The notes below the pieces were generated by a model. It saw only the letters and a program-made list of their open reading frames with translations, did no database searches and was not told where the DNA came from. DNA of 64,000 nt from Dehalococcoidia bacterium (GTDB lineage: Bacteria; Chloroflexota; Dehalococcoidia; CAUJGQ01): the NCBI GenBank assembly GCA_035310145.1, contig DATGEL010000094.1:58794-122793 (forward strand), written 5' to 3'. Below are positions 44,793-54,464 of this stretch, piece by piece. The first letter of the stretch is position 1, and every line of letters begins with the position of its first letter. The position numbers were made by a program, and so were the translations under genes.

Positions 44793-45980
44793 CTATCCCG
44801 TCTGCTGCCCCGGCGGCAGCGTTTGCCGTAGCTGAATAGCTCGCGCCAGGGTCGAGAGCGTGATCAGCCCCAGCGCGGACCGGCCCTGGAAGACCGGCAA
44901 CTGCTGCACCTGATGCGCCGCCATCGTCTCCAGCGCCGTCAGCGCCGCCGTGCTGGGCGTGGCCGTGATCAGCCGGTCGCGCGGCGTCATAGCCCGGTAG
45001 AGGGAGACCTCGGACCACTGCTCCGCCGGCACGCGGCGCAGGTCGGAGAGCGTGATCAGGCCCAGCACGTCGGCGTCCTCCGTTGGCGCCACGAACACCG
45101 CCTGCACCTGCCGGCCGAGCACGTACTCGTCGACGAAGCGCCGCATGGTGAGGTCGGGCGGCAGACGCGGCACGCCGCGATCGATCAGCGCGGAGACGGG
45201 CACGGCGCCCAGCGCGCTCTCGATCAGCAGGCGCCGGTAGCTCGTCTGCGCCGCCTCCCAGAGGAACCAGCCGATCAGCGCGACCCAGAGGCCGCCCACG
45301 TCGCCGCCCAGCACCCGCAGAATGCCCAGGCCGAGCAGCAGTGCGGCGATGATGCGGCCGCCGATGCTGGCCGTGTGCGTAGCCTGCAACCGGGTGCGGC
45401 GCCCGCCCCAGAGCAGCGCCCGCAGCATGCGGCCGCCGTCGAGTGGCAGACCGGGCAGCAGGTTGAAGGCGGCCAGGGTGGCGTTCATCAGCGCCAGGTA
45501 GCCGGCAAGCGGGTAGAGCGGCTGCAGGTCGAGGGCGCGGCCGAACAGCCACAGCCCGGCGCAGGCCGCAACGGCGGCGACGCTTGTCAGCGGGCCGGCG
45601 GCCGCGATCCAGAACTCGTCCCGCGGCCGCCGCGGCTCGTCGGCCAGCTCCGTGCCGCCGCCGAACAGGTAGAGCACGATCCGCTCGGCGGAATAACCGC
45701 GCCGCCGGGCGACCAGCGCGTGCGCCAGCTCGTGCGCGAGCACCGAGCCAAACAGCAACAGGCTGGTGAGCAAGCCTACCGCCCAGCGCTGCTGCGCCGT
45801 CCACTCGGGGTAGGCCGCGGGCAGGAAGCCCGCCTGCAGCGACCAGGTGAGCAGGGCAATGACGATCGGCCAGCTCCAGTGCGCCAGGATCTCGACGCCG
45901 AACAGGTGGCCGAGCCGGAACGCGCCCACACGGGCCGGCGATGGTGTACCGCGGGGTGGTGAAAGGTGGTGGTTCTGCAT
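44793..45980 (-). CDS. site-2 protease family (M50) membrane metalloprotease with CBS domains
   Basis: A 395-residue intramembrane zinc protease. The zinc site is H-E-L-A-H in SVLAHELAHALVARRRGYSA, and the second motif NLLPGLPLDGGRMLRALLWG gives the Asp ligand. Five to six spans occupy residues 1-235. The C-terminal part contains two CBS motifs (VLGLITLSDLRRVPAEQWSE, ALGLITLSTLARAIQLR), common in Chloroflexi and actinobacterial M50 proteins and probable nucleotide sensors. A heptad array covers the 17-50 bases upstream of its ATG. Such proteases often release membrane-bound regulators. Confidence 0.9.
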   Translation of the reverse strand: MQNHHLSPPRGTPSPARVGAFRLGHLFGVEILAHWSWPIVIALLTWSLQAGFLPAAYPEWTAQQRWAVGLLTSLLLFGSVLAHELAHALVARRRGYSAERIVLYLFGGGTELADEPRRPRDEFWIAAAGPLTSVAAVAACAGLWLFGRALDLQPLYPLAGYLALMNATLAAFNLLPGLPLDGGRMLRALLWGGRRTRLQATHTASIGGRIIAALLLGLGILRVLGGDVGGLWVALIGWFLWEAAQTSYRRLLIESALGAVPVSALIDRGVPRLPPDLTMRRFVDEYVLGRQVQAVFVAPTEDADVLGLITLSDLRRVPAEQWSEVSLYRAMTPRDRLITATPSTAALTALETMAAHQVQQLPVFQGRSALGLITLSTLARAIQLRQTLPPGQQTG

Positions 45981-45996
45981 CTCTGTACCGAGCCTT

Positions 45997-46030
45997 CGTT
46001 GTTCGTTGTTCGTTGTTCGTTGTTCGTTGG
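45997..46030. repeat. heptanucleotide array 6 (perfect)
   Basis: Four exact copies of CGTTGTT followed by CGTTGG, the least diverged of the arrays in the window. It lies between the small membrane-protein gene and the site-2 protease start. Confidence 0.85.
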
Positions 46031-46043
46031 ATGAGCCGCGGGG

Positions 46044-46211
46044 CTAACCGTGCCCGGTGATCAGGTACTTCAGGTAGCCGAAGAGCGTGATCGCCGGCAG
46101 CAGCGCACCGGCGATGATCGTCATCACGAGCGAGATGGGATAGTACGATTCGCCCCAGTCCCGTCTCGCGGGCGCCGGGTTCGGCGTGGTTTGGATAGCT
46201 TCTTCCCGCAT
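46044..46211 (-). CDS. small single-span membrane protein (55 aa)
   Basis: A short frame encoding MREEAIQTTPNPAPARRDWG, then ESYYPISLVMTIIAGALLPA and ITLFGYLKYLITGHG: a polar N-terminus and one hydrophobic span with aromatic caps. The ATG at 46211 follows GGAGGCAACAG. It lies 44 bases downstream of terC on the same strand and probably belongs to the same manganese-controlled transcript. No known family recognised; it might be an accessory subunit. Confidence 0.6.
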   Translation of the reverse strand: MREEAIQTTPNPAPARRDWGESYYPISLVMTIIAGALLPAITLFGYLKYLITGHG

Positions 46212-46255
46212 AGTCTGTTGCCTCCGTTTAGTCGTGTGAATGGCGGCCGTTCAGC

Positions 46256-47209
46256 TCAGCGCAGCGGTTCGGGCCGGGCAACAGGAGCGGCGGCCGTCAG
46301 GGGCGGGCGCCGCAGCAGCGAGGCTGCGACCGCGATCGCGAGGATGGCGACGATCACCGCCAGGCTCAGCGGTGCGGAGAGCGTCACGATGCCGCTGAGC
46401 AGCATCTTCGCGCCGACGAACAGCAGCACCGCCGCCAGCGCCGGCCGCAGGTAGCGCAGCCCGCCGAGATAGCCCGCCAGCACGAAGTAGAGCGAGCGCA
46501 GGCCGAGCACCGCGAACACGTTCGAGGTGAAGACCAGAAACGGATCGTCGGTGACGCCGTAGATCGCGGGGATCGAGTCCACGGCGAAGACGAGGTCGGC
46601 GTTCTCCACCAGCAGCAGCACGAGGAAGAGCGGCGTCATCGCCAGAGCGCCGCCGCGCCGGGTGAAGAAGCGCTGGCCGTCGTACTCGCTGGTGGCGGGA
46701 AGCACCCGGCGCACCAGCCGGATCAGCCGGTTCTGCTCCAGCGACGGCGCCTGCTGCTCTCCCCGCAGGAAGCGCAGGCCGCTGACGACCAGCACGGCGC
46801 CGAAGACGTAGATGATCGCGTGGAACTGCGCGAGCAGGGCGCCGCCGGCGATGATCAGCACGGCGCGCATCGCCAAGGCGCCGATCACGCCCCAGAAGAG
46901 CACGCGGTGCTGGTGGGCCGCCGGCACGGCGAAGGCCGAGAAGATGAGCAGGAACAGGAAGACGTTGTCCACGCTCAGGCTCTTCTCGATGAGGTAGCCG
47001 GCCGTCCAGGCGATGCCGTCGTCTGTGCCGCGCACGCTGAAGACGCCAAGATTGAACAGTGCCGCCAGCCCGATCCAGACGCCGCTCCAGGCGAGCGCCT
47101 CCCGCCGCGAGACGGCGTGCGCCCGTCGCTGGACGACGCCCAGGTCGAGGGCGAGCATGCCGAGCACGAAGGCGAGAAACAGGAGCCAGGGAAGAATTTC
47201 GCCGATCAC
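46256..47209 (-). CDS. TerC family membrane protein (probable Mn exporter)
   Basis: A 317-residue protein with about eight spans. TerC signatures: YLIEKSLSVDNVFLFLLIFS with conserved Glu/Asp, and ALAMTPLFLVLLLVENADLV with FAVDSIPAI, the two acidic motifs thought to bind metal. Members MeeF/MeeY and Alx export manganese. A yybP-ykoY (Mn) riboswitch lies about 370 bases upstream on the same strand, in front of the acidic mini-gene, which supports manganese control of the whole operon. ATG 47209 follows GGGAGTAATCC. Confidence 0.92.
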   Translation of the reverse strand: MIGEILPWLLFLAFVLGMLALDLGVVQRRAHAVSRREALAWSGVWIGLAALFNLGVFSVRGTDDGIAWTAGYLIEKSLSVDNVFLFLLIFSAFAVPAAHQHRVLFWGVIGALAMRAVLIIAGGALLAQFHAIIYVFGAVLVVSGLRFLRGEQQAPSLEQNRLIRLVRRVLPATSEYDGQRFFTRRGGALAMTPLFLVLLLVENADLVFAVDSIPAIYGVTDDPFLVFTSNVFAVLGLRSLYFVLAGYLGGLRYLRPALAAVLLFVGAKMLLSGIVTLSAPLSLAVIVAILAIAVAASLLRRPPLTAAAPVARPEPLR

Positions 47210-47270
47210 GGATTACTCCCGAAAGGCGCCGCCGGGCGGGATCGTGAATCCTCCGGCGGCAACCGCGCCT

Positions 47271-47294
47271 GCCCGGCCACGTACGCGGCCGGGC
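47271..47294. other. hairpin in the spacer before terC
   Basis: GCCCGGCC - ACGTACGC - GGCCGGGC, a perfect 8-bp stem between the acidic mini-gene and terC; it may attenuate transcription into terC or stabilise the upstream message end. Confidence 0.4.
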
Positions 47295-47314
47295 ATCACT
47301 GCACCGAGGATCGG

Positions 47315-47554
47315 CTAATCCCAGTCGAAGTCGGGGTCACGCCGGCGGGGCGGGCGGCGATCGCCATCCCGCCGCGTGCGCGCGTAGCGCTCGTCGTCAT
47401 CGTCCCAGGGGTCGTCGTGGTCGTCGTGCCAGCGGTCGCAGGTGTGACGATCGTCGCGTCGGTGGAAGCGGTCGAGCAGACCGCCGATCTTGCCCGTGCG
47501 GCCGTCGCGGTCGCGGCCTGGCCGGTCGAACAGGTCTTCGAGAAACTCGAACAT
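47315..47554 (-). CDS. Asp/His/Arg-rich mini-protein under the Mn riboswitch (79 aa)
   Basis: A 79-residue very hydrophilic protein. It begins MFEFLEDLFDRPGRDRDG, a short amphipathic helix, then RFHRRDDRHTCDRWHDDHDD and PWDDDDERYARTRRDGDRRP, ending DPDFDWD. The cluster of Asp and His (with one Cys) could bind divalent metal. The ATG is 10 bases after GGGAGG, which lies just past the riboswitch aptamer, so its translation or transcription should respond to manganese directly. Not recognised as a known family. Confidence 0.72.
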   Translation of the reverse strand: MFEFLEDLFDRPGRDRDGRTGKIGGLLDRFHRRDDRHTCDRWHDDHDDPWDDDDERYARTRRDGDRRPPRRRDPDFDWD

Positions 47555-47578
47555 GAAAAAACGCCTCCCGCGGCTCGG

Positions 47579-47722
47579 AATAAGACCCGGCCGCATCCTC
47601 AAAGGATGGAGCCAAGGTCTTACCCGGCGAGAAGGCGCTCGCTGTCCGTACCGCCCCGAGATGGTCGGGGGTCTTGACGATACGGACCCGCCCCGCGAAC
47701 GGGGCGTGGGTTACTCCCCTTG
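47579..47722 (-). ncRNA. yybP-ykoY manganese riboswitch
   Basis: Read on the minus strand it opens AAGGGGAGUAACCC, has the conserved internal loop in GUCCGUAUCGUCAAGACC, whose stem closes with GGGGCGGUACGGAC, then CGCCGGGUAAGACCUUGGC, and ends GGGUCUUAUU pairing with AAGACC. These are the hallmark pieces of the yybP-ykoY aptamer, which senses Mn2+ and controls Mn exporters, including TerC proteins. Position, directly before the acidic mini-gene and terC, fits. The expression platform appears to involve the GGGAGG ribosome-binding site 20 bases downstream. Confidence 0.83.
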
Positions 47723-47869
47723 CTAGGAGCAGCCTACCACAGCGGCCGCGCCGTGGCAACAGCACGCGATCGCCAGCCGAAAGATGGCTGGCGTGGCCGA
47801 TCTCCCGTTGAGCCGGGCAGGCGGCAGCGCCGTGGCGTACCCGGCATCGCGCTGCGCAAGGGCCAACGC

Positions 47870-49189
<1,320 letters not shown>

Positions 49190-49346
49190 GGTGGCTGCTC
49201 CTTGGCGAAGAGTGGCTCTTCTTCAACCCTAGGTGGCGCTCCACACTTCCGCCAAGCTGATGTATCTTATGAATAGTGTAACGTATGCTTATGCTAAAGC
49301 CGCTGACGGGCCGCGGTGTCGTGGCACATACGGAGCCGGGTAGACG
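49190..49346. promoter_or_regulatory. AT-richer divergent promoter region (ino1 / LysR)
   Basis: Between the divergent genes, 49258-49305 is the least GC-rich patch nearby. TCTTATGAATAGTGT and TGCTTATGCTAAAG repeat the core CTTATG 25 bases apart, and TATGAATAGTGTAACGTATGC contains T-N11-A-type spacing expected for LysR proteins. It is a likely binding site controlling ino1 and the regulator itself. Confidence 0.5.
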
Positions 49347-50246
49347 ATGATCGGCGATACACCGCTCCCCGAGCGCGCCGCGCCGAACCTGCACCTGCAG
49401 CAACTCGCCTATCTGCGCGAGGTGGCGCGGCAGGGCAGCCTGACCAGGGCGGCAGAGGCGCTGCACGTCAGCCAGCCGGCGCTCTCGCAGGCGCTCGCCG
49501 AGTTGGAGCGCAGGTTCGGCCTGGCGCTGTTCGAGCGCGCCGGACGCGGCCGCCGGCCCACCGCGGCGGGGCAGGAAGTGATCGCCTTCGCGGAGGAGAC
49601 GTTGGCGCTGGCTGAGGCGCTGGCGCAACGGCTGGCCGCCTACCGCGGCGGCAACGCCGGGCCGCTCAGCGTCGGCATGATCGACGCTGCCAGCCTCTAC
49701 GTGCTGCCCGCCGTGGTGCGGCGCTTCCGCGACGAGCATCCGCAGGTCGAGTTGAAACTCACGGTGGCGACGAGCGAGGAGCTGCTGGCGCGGCTGCGCG
49801 CCTTCGCGCTGGACCTGGCCTTCGTCGTCGGCCCGGCCGAGGCGCCCGATCTGCACGCCGTCGAAATCCTGCGCGAGCCACTCTATCTCTATGCCCCCGC
49901 CGGCCACGCGCTCGATCCGCGGGCGGCGCGCTGGGTGCTCTATCCCGAAGGCTCGCACACCCGCGGCATCATCGACGCGGCCTTCGCGCGGGCGGGTATC
50001 CGGCCCGACGTGGCGCTGGAGAGCGGCAACCCGCAGGTGCTGCGCCAGATGGTGGCGATGGGCCTGGGCTGGAGCGTGCTGCCGCCGGCGATCGCCGAAA
50101 GCGGCCCCGAAGCCGCCGGCCTGCGCCGCGACGAAGTACTGGCCGAACGGCCGCTCTGCGTGGTGCGCCGCCGCGCCAGCCCGCCCGACCCGCGGGCGGA
50201 GGTCTTCCTGCGCCTGGCGCTCGCCGCTGGGCAGGCCACGGAGTAG
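49347..50246 (+). CDS. LysR family transcriptional regulator
   Basis: A 299-residue LysR-type regulator. The N-terminal winged helix is complete: LQQLAYLREVARQGSLTRAA, EALHVSQPALSQALAELERR and FGLALFERAGRGRRPTAAGQ, followed by the linker helix and a periplasmic-binding-protein-like effector domain (SVGMIDAASLYVLPAVVRRF, GWSVLPPAIAESGPEA). The effector is unknown. Divergent from ino1, sharing a 157-base promoter region, so inositol-phosphate synthesis may be its target. Confidence 0.9.
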   Translation: MIGDTPLPERAAPNLHLQQLAYLREVARQGSLTRAAEALHVSQPALSQALAELERRFGLALFERAGRGRRPTAAGQEVIAFAEETLALAEALAQRLAAYRGGNAGPLSVGMIDAASLYVLPAVVRRFRDEHPQVELKLTVATSEELLARLRAFALDLAFVVGPAEAPDLHAVEILREPLYLYAPAGHALDPRAARWVLYPEGSHTRGIIDAAFARAGIRPDVALESGNPQVLRQMVAMGLGWSVLPPAIAESGPEAAGLRRDEVLAERPLCVVRRRASPPDPRAEVFLRLALAAGQATE

Positions 50247-50349
50247 CGTAGTACGGGCGGATCGGTACTGGTCGGCGGCGGCCGCTGCCGTCGGCCCCGC
50301 GCTACGCTCGCCGGTCCGGATGACGTCTGAACCGTCGAGGAGGGAAGTG

Positions 50350-51204
50350 ATGCGTTTCGGTACGAGTTTCGCCCTCGCCGCCATGGCGGATGCGGCCGCC
50401 GTGCGCGACTTCGCTCAGGCGCTCGACGGCGCCGGCTTCGACTACGTGACCTTGAGCGGTCACCTGCTCAGCGCGGAGGCCGGCCGCTATCCCGACCGGC
50501 CCGCCCCGACCTACGTCGGCCCGTTCCACGAGCCGTTCGTGCTCTTCTCCTACCTGGCCGGGATCACACGGCGGCTGGCGTTCCGCACCAGCATCCTCAT
50601 CCTGCCGCTCTTCCCCACGGCGATCGTCGCGAAGCAGGCGGCGGAGCTGAGCCTGCTCAGCGGCGGCCGCTTCGAGCTGGGCGTCGGCCTGAGCTGGAAC
50701 CCGGCGGAGTACCAGGCGATCGGGCAGGAGTTTCGCACGCGCGGCCGGCGCATCGCAGAGCAGATCACGCTGCTGCGCCGTCTCTGGAGCGAGCCGTTCG
50801 TCAGCTTCAAAGGCCGCTGGCACACGTTCAACCAGGTGGGCCTGAACCGGCTGCCGGCGGCGCCGATCCCGATCTGGATGGGCGGCGGCAACGACGAGCC
50901 GGTGCTGCGGCGCATCGCGCGACTGGCCGACGGCTGGGTGCCCCTGGCCGATCCCACGGAGGCGCTGCCCCGCCTGCGCACGTATCTGAGCGAGGCCGGC
51001 CGCGACCCGGCGCACTTCGGCCTCACGGCACGCCTCGTCCTCGGCCCGGAAGGCGCGCCGGGCTGGATCGAAACCGCGCGCCGCCTGCAGTCTAGCGGCT
51101 GGACGGACCTCACGCTCAGCGCGCCGCCCGATCTGCCGTCCGCGCAGGCCCTGCCACGCCTGATCGAGGCGCGAACAGCGCTGGCCGAGGCGCTCAACGG
51201 CTGA
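50350..51204 (+). CDS. LLM class F420-dependent oxidoreductase
   Basis: A 284-residue luciferase-like (LLM) barrel protein, probably using coenzyme F420. Motifs: MRFGTSFALAAMADAAAVRD, GAGFDYVTLSGHLLSAE, TSILILPLFPTAIVAKQAAE, LSLLSGGRFELGVGLSWNPA and PIPIWMGGGNDEPVLRRIAR followed by ADGWVPL. The pattern matches TIGR03619-type oxidoreductases rather than FMN luciferases. ATG 50350 has GAGGAGGGAAG upstream. It follows the LysR gene by about 100 bases; substrate unknown. Confidence 0.87.
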   Translation: MRFGTSFALAAMADAAAVRDFAQALDGAGFDYVTLSGHLLSAEAGRYPDRPAPTYVGPFHEPFVLFSYLAGITRRLAFRTSILILPLFPTAIVAKQAAELSLLSGGRFELGVGLSWNPAEYQAIGQEFRTRGRRIAEQITLLRRLWSEPFVSFKGRWHTFNQVGLNRLPAAPIPIWMGGGNDEPVLRRIARLADGWVPLADPTEALPRLRTYLSEAGRDPAHFGLTARLVLGPEGAPGWIETARRLQSSGWTDLTLSAPPDLPSAQALPRLIEARTALAEALNG

Positions 51205-51228
51205 GCGCTGCCCGGCCCGCCCCTGGCG

Positions 51229-51693
51229 CTATGCGGACGCGACCTCGAACAGGAACTCGATCTCGACGGCGCAGCCCAGCGGCAGCTCGTTCGTGCCCAG
51301 GGCCACGCGGGCGTGGCGCCCCGCCTCGCCGAAGATCTCGGCCAGCAGATCGCTGGCTCCGTTGATCACCGCCGGCTGCTGCGTGAAACCGGCGGCGCTG
51401 GCGACGTAGCCCGCCACCCGCAGCACACGCCGCACCCGCTCCAGCGAGCCGAGCGCTTGCTGCGCCGCGGCCAGGGCGTTGAGCACGCAGAGCCGCGCCG
51501 CCTCCTGCCCCTGCTCGATCGAGAGCTCGGCGCCGAGCTTGCCGGGATGCAGCACGCGGCCGTCCTCGATCGGCACCTGGCCGGACACGATCAGCAGGTT
51601 GCCCGTTTGCACGGCGGGAATATAGGAGGCGAGCGGTTTCGGCGTGGGCGGCAAGCTCACGTTCAGTTCGCGCAGGCGGTCGGCAACGGCCAT
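51229..51693 (-). CDS. RidA family protein
   Basis: A 154-residue RidA/YjgF-like protein of the YjgH/'endoribonuclease L-PSP' type. PAVQTGNLLIVSGQVPIEDG, GAELSIEQGQEAARLCVLNA, LERVRRVLRVAGYVASAAGF and HARVALGTNELPLGCAVEIE; the Arg of ARVALG and the Glu in VEIEF-like strand form the active-site cleft that deaminates reactive imines. The Arg equivalent is present, so deaminase activity is plausible. It is convergent with the oxidoreductase gene and lies upstream of a terminator before parB. Confidence 0.86.
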   Translation of the reverse strand: MAVADRLRELNVSLPPTPKPLASYIPAVQTGNLLIVSGQVPIEDGRVLHPGKLGAELSIEQGQEAARLCVLNALAAAQQALGSLERVRRVLRVAGYVASAAGFTQQPAVINGASDLLAEIFGEAGRHARVALGTNELPLGCAVEIEFLFEVASA

Positions 51694-51755
51694 CGTCGTC
51701 TCCTCACTTCGGGGCTGATCGGCGCGGCGTCGGGCGTCGTGCCTGGCGGCGCGAC

Positions 51756-51774
51756 GGGCGCACGCCGTGCGCCC
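51756..51774. terminator. hairpin at the end of the par operon
   Basis: GGGCGCAC-GCC-GTGCGCCC, an 8-bp perfect stem with a three-base loop, abuts the parB stop codon and would terminate the minus-strand operon. Confidence 0.6.
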
Positions 51775-52725
51775 CTACGGATCTGTATCCCCCAGCAGAG
51801 CCTCGAGCAGCCCGGTCAGCTCCTCGTCGCTGTAGAACTGGATCACGACCCGACCGCCGCGCCGGCCGCGTTCGATCTGCACGGCCGTGCCCAGCGCGCT
51901 TTGCAGCCGCTCGGCCCAGTGCGCGAGCTCCGGGTCGCCGCCGCGCGGCGCCTTCCGCGCCTTCGCCGGCTGCCGCTCGCGCAGGCGGCGCACCAGCACT
52001 TCGGTCTGGCGCACGGAGAGGCCGTGCGCCGCGATCTGCTGCCAGAGCTGCCGCCGCTGTGCCGGGTCGCTCAGGCCCAGCAGGGCGCGGGCGTGGCCTT
52101 CGCTGATCTCGCCCGCGGCCAGGCTTTGCTTGATCTCGTCTGCAAGGCCCAGCAGGCGCAGCGTGTTCGCCACCGCGGCACGGCTGCGGCCCAGCCGCCG
52201 CGCCAGCGCTTCCTGCGTCAGGCCGAATTCTGCGCCCAGCCGCTGAAAGGCCAGCGCCTCCTCCAGCGGGTTCAGATCGGCGCGCTGAATGTTCTCCACC
52301 AGCGCCAGCTCGAGCTGCTCCTGCGGCGTCGCCTCGCGCACCACCACGGGCACGCGCGCAAGGCCGGCGGCGCGTGCCGCGTGCAGCCGCCGCTCGCCGG
52401 CGATGAGCTGGTAGCTGACGCCGCCGCCGGCCTGCTCACGCCGGCTCACGACTAACGGCTGCAAGACACCGTGCTGGCGGATGCTCTCCGCCAGGTCGCC
52501 GAGCGTCTCCGGGTCGATGGCGGAGCGCGGCTGGCGCGGGTTGGGCGCGATCAGATCGATGTCCACGGCGACGGCGCCGCGCGGCGCGGCCGCGCCGCTC
52601 GTTTCCGCGGCAGACGACATGCCGGCGGCCGGCGTGGAAGGAATCAAGGCGCCGAGCCCGCGGCCCAGCCCGCGTCCGCGCACCGCCGGTCGCACGCCGC
52701 TCTCTTCATCTCCCGGCCGGCTCAC
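51775..52725 (-). CDS. parB: chromosome-partitioning protein ParB
   Basis: A 316-residue ParB. After the N-terminal GRGLGRGLGALIPS motif (contacts ParA) and an Ala-rich linker comes the CTPase/ParB domain: LIAPNPRQPRSAIDPETLGD, YQLIAGERRLHAARAAGLAR (the GERRxRA box), ELALVENIQRADLNPLEEAL; then the helix-turn-helix LTQEALARRLGRSRAAVANT and a C-terminal dimerisation domain. GTG 52725 overlaps the parA stop by four bases. It binds parS sites near the origin; no canonical parS was found in this window. Confidence 0.92.
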   Translation of the reverse strand: MSRPGDEESGVRPAVRGRGLGRGLGALIPSTPAAGMSSAAETSGAAAPRGAVAVDIDLIAPNPRQPRSAIDPETLGDLAESIRQHGVLQPLVVSRREQAGGGVSYQLIAGERRLHAARAAGLARVPVVVREATPQEQLELALVENIQRADLNPLEEALAFQRLGAEFGLTQEALARRLGRSRAAVANTLRLLGLADEIKQSLAAGEISEGHARALLGLSDPAQRRQLWQQIAAHGLSVRQTEVLVRRLRERQPAKARKAPRGGDPELAHWAERLQSALGTAVQIERGRRGGRVVIQFYSDEELTGLLEALLGDTDP

Positions 52726-53483
52726 GAGGCGACCCTGCGGGCCAGCAGCTCGTCGGCGAGGCCGGTATAGGCCGCGGCGCCGGCCGAGTGCGGCGCGTAG
52801 GCCACGATCGAGAGGCCGTGCGAGGGCGCTTCGGAAAGGCGCACGCTGCGCGGCACCACGGTACGGAAGGTCTGCGCGAAGTGCCCGCGCACTTCGGCCA
52901 CGACCTGCTGCGCCAGCGTGGTGCGCGGGTCGAACATCGTCATCACCAGCCCTTCGAGGCGCAGCGAGCCGTTGAGTGTGTGCCGCACCCGTTCGAGCGT
53001 GGCGGCGAGGTGACCGAGCCCTTCCAGCGCCAGGTACTCGCACTGCACGGGAATCACCACGGCGTCGGCGGCGGTCAGCGCGTTGACGGTGAGCAGCCCC
53101 AGCGAGGGCGGGCAGTCGAGCAGGATGAAGTCCCAGTGCGGGCGCAACGGCTGCAGCAGCTCGCGCAGCACGAACTCACGGCGCTCGGCCTCGACCAGCT
53201 CGACCTCGGCGCCGGCCAGCTCGGGCGAAGAGGGCACGAGTGCGAGGCCCGGCTCGCTGCTGGGCACGATCAGATCGTCCAGCCGCGCCGCGCCGCCGAG
53301 CGCGTCGTAGAGGCTGCCGTGCTCGGCGGCGCCGCCCAGGCCGCTGGTGGCGTTGGCCTGCGGATCGACATCGACGAGCAGCACACGCTGGCCGCGCCGC
53401 GCCAGGCAGGCGCCGAGGTTGATCGCCGTCGTGGTCTTGCCCACGCCGCCCTTCTGATTGGCCAGGGCGATCACGTCTGCCAT
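52722..53483 (-). CDS. parA: chromosome-partitioning ATPase ParA (Soj)
   Basis: A 253-residue Walker-type ATPase. Deviant Walker A KGGVGKTTTAINLGACLAR with the signature Lys, Walker A' VLLVDVDPQANATSGLG, Walker B FILLDCPPSLGLLTVNAL. ATG 53483 gives the usual start directly before IALANQKGGVGKTT; an in-frame upstream ATG adds 23 unconserved residues. It works with ParB to segregate the origin region. parA and parB overlap by four bases. Confidence 0.94.
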   Translation of the reverse strand: MADVIALANQKGGVGKTTTAINLGACLARRGQRVLLVDVDPQANATSGLGGAAEHGSLYDALGGAARLDDLIVPSSEPGLALVPSSPELAGAEVELVEAERREFVLRELLQPLRPHWDFILLDCPPSLGLLTVNALTAADAVVIPVQCEYLALEGLGHLAATLERVRHTLNGSLRLEGLVMTMFDPRTTLAQQVVAEVRGHFAQTFRTVVPRSVRLSEAPSHGLSIVAYAPHSAGAAAYTGLADELLARRVAS

Positions 53484-53557
53484 GCGGGGTGCGTCGCTCC
53501 TCGGCCCGAAGACACGGCCGCTCGATCGTCCTATGTCGGGCCGCGCGGCCACGGACG

Positions 53558-54460
53558 TCAGAGCGGCCGCAGCCGCACGTCCGGGCAGGCGGCGAGCCGA
53601 GCTTCGATCTGTGCCCGCGACGGCGCCCCGGCCACGCCGTACGCCTCGACCACGAAGCTCGCGGTCGCCGCGGCGAAGCGGGCGGCCTCCGCGATCGCCG
53701 CGAACTGCGCTTCGGCGCCGGCTGCCAGTTCATGGTAGCGGATCAGGAAGGCGGCGGCGAAGGCATCGCCCGCGCCCGTGCCCTCGACCTCGCTCGCGGG
53801 GAAGACGCCGATCTCGTGCCAGGCGCCGTCCACGGCAATCAGCGAGCCGAGATCGCCGCGCGTCACGGCCAGCACACGCAGCCGCCGCGCCCAACCGTCG
53901 AGCAGCGGCCGCAGCGCCGCGAACGGCGCGCCGAGGTCCTCCTCGCTGAGAAACGCGGCGTCGAGATCGGCGAGCACCCGCTCGATCTCGCTCTCGTGCA
54001 GCGCCACCGCCTCCACGCGCTCGTCGGCCCCGATGCGGCGCAGCCAGCCCTGCAGCGTGGCGCCGCGCAGCGCCCGCGGAAAGGCGCCGGGCAATGCCGC
54101 GGCGACTTCGCCCGTGACGGCGCCGAACAGCACCACGGGCACGTCGCGCAGCGCGGCCGGCACCGACTCCGGCCCCAGCGCCGCGGCGCGCGCGCGCACG
54201 AACTGCTCGCGGTCGCGTCCGTGCCAGACGTGCTCCATGACGGTGGTTTGCGCCGCGGGCAGCCGCTCGATCTGCACGCCGGCCAGCTCGGCCGGCAGCT
54301 CCAGGTCAGCGGCGGCGCTGGTGAGCACGGCCGTGGGCACGCCCAGCCGTGCCGCCACGGCCGCGGCGTAGCCGGCCGTGCCGCCGGGGCGTTCCTTGCC
54401 GGCCACGCGGTCGCGGGTGATGTGGCCGATCACGAGGAACTGCGGCGCGCAGGCGGGCAT
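53558..54460 (-). CDS. PfkB family carbohydrate kinase
   Basis: A 300-residue ribokinase-superfamily sugar or nucleoside kinase. Signature 1-like GGTAGYAAAVAARLGVPTAV near the N-terminus and signature 2 EGTGAGDAFAAAFLIRYHEL with the catalytic Asp in GAGD. No second substrate hint; the glycine-rich start ARPGGTAGY is typical. It lies four bases from khpB/jag and 74 from parA on the same strand, an unusual insertion inside the conserved par/yidC cluster, where mnmE/mnmG are often found. Confidence 0.87.
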   Translation of the reverse strand: MPACAPQFLVIGHITRDRVAGKERPGGTAGYAAAVAARLGVPTAVLTSAAADLELPAELAGVQIERLPAAQTTVMEHVWHGRDREQFVRARAAALGPESVPAALRDVPVVLFGAVTGEVAAALPGAFPRALRGATLQGWLRRIGADERVEAVALHESEIERVLADLDAAFLSEEDLGAPFAALRPLLDGWARRLRVLAVTRGDLGSLIAVDGAWHEIGVFPASEVEGTGAGDAFAAAFLIRYHELAAGAEAQFAAIAEAARFAAATASFVVEAYGVAGAPSRAQIEARLAACPDVRLRPL

Positions 54461-54464
54461 CGCC

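Noticed and set aside
44913..45962. Long plus-strand frame opposite the site-2 protease
   Set aside because: Gln/Arg/Gly-rich shadow; the minus strand carries HELAH and NLLPGLPLDGG motifs.
51775..53483. parS sites near parAB
   Set aside because: No 16-bp TGTTTCACGTGAAACA-like palindrome was seen within or around the genes, nor elsewhere in the window.
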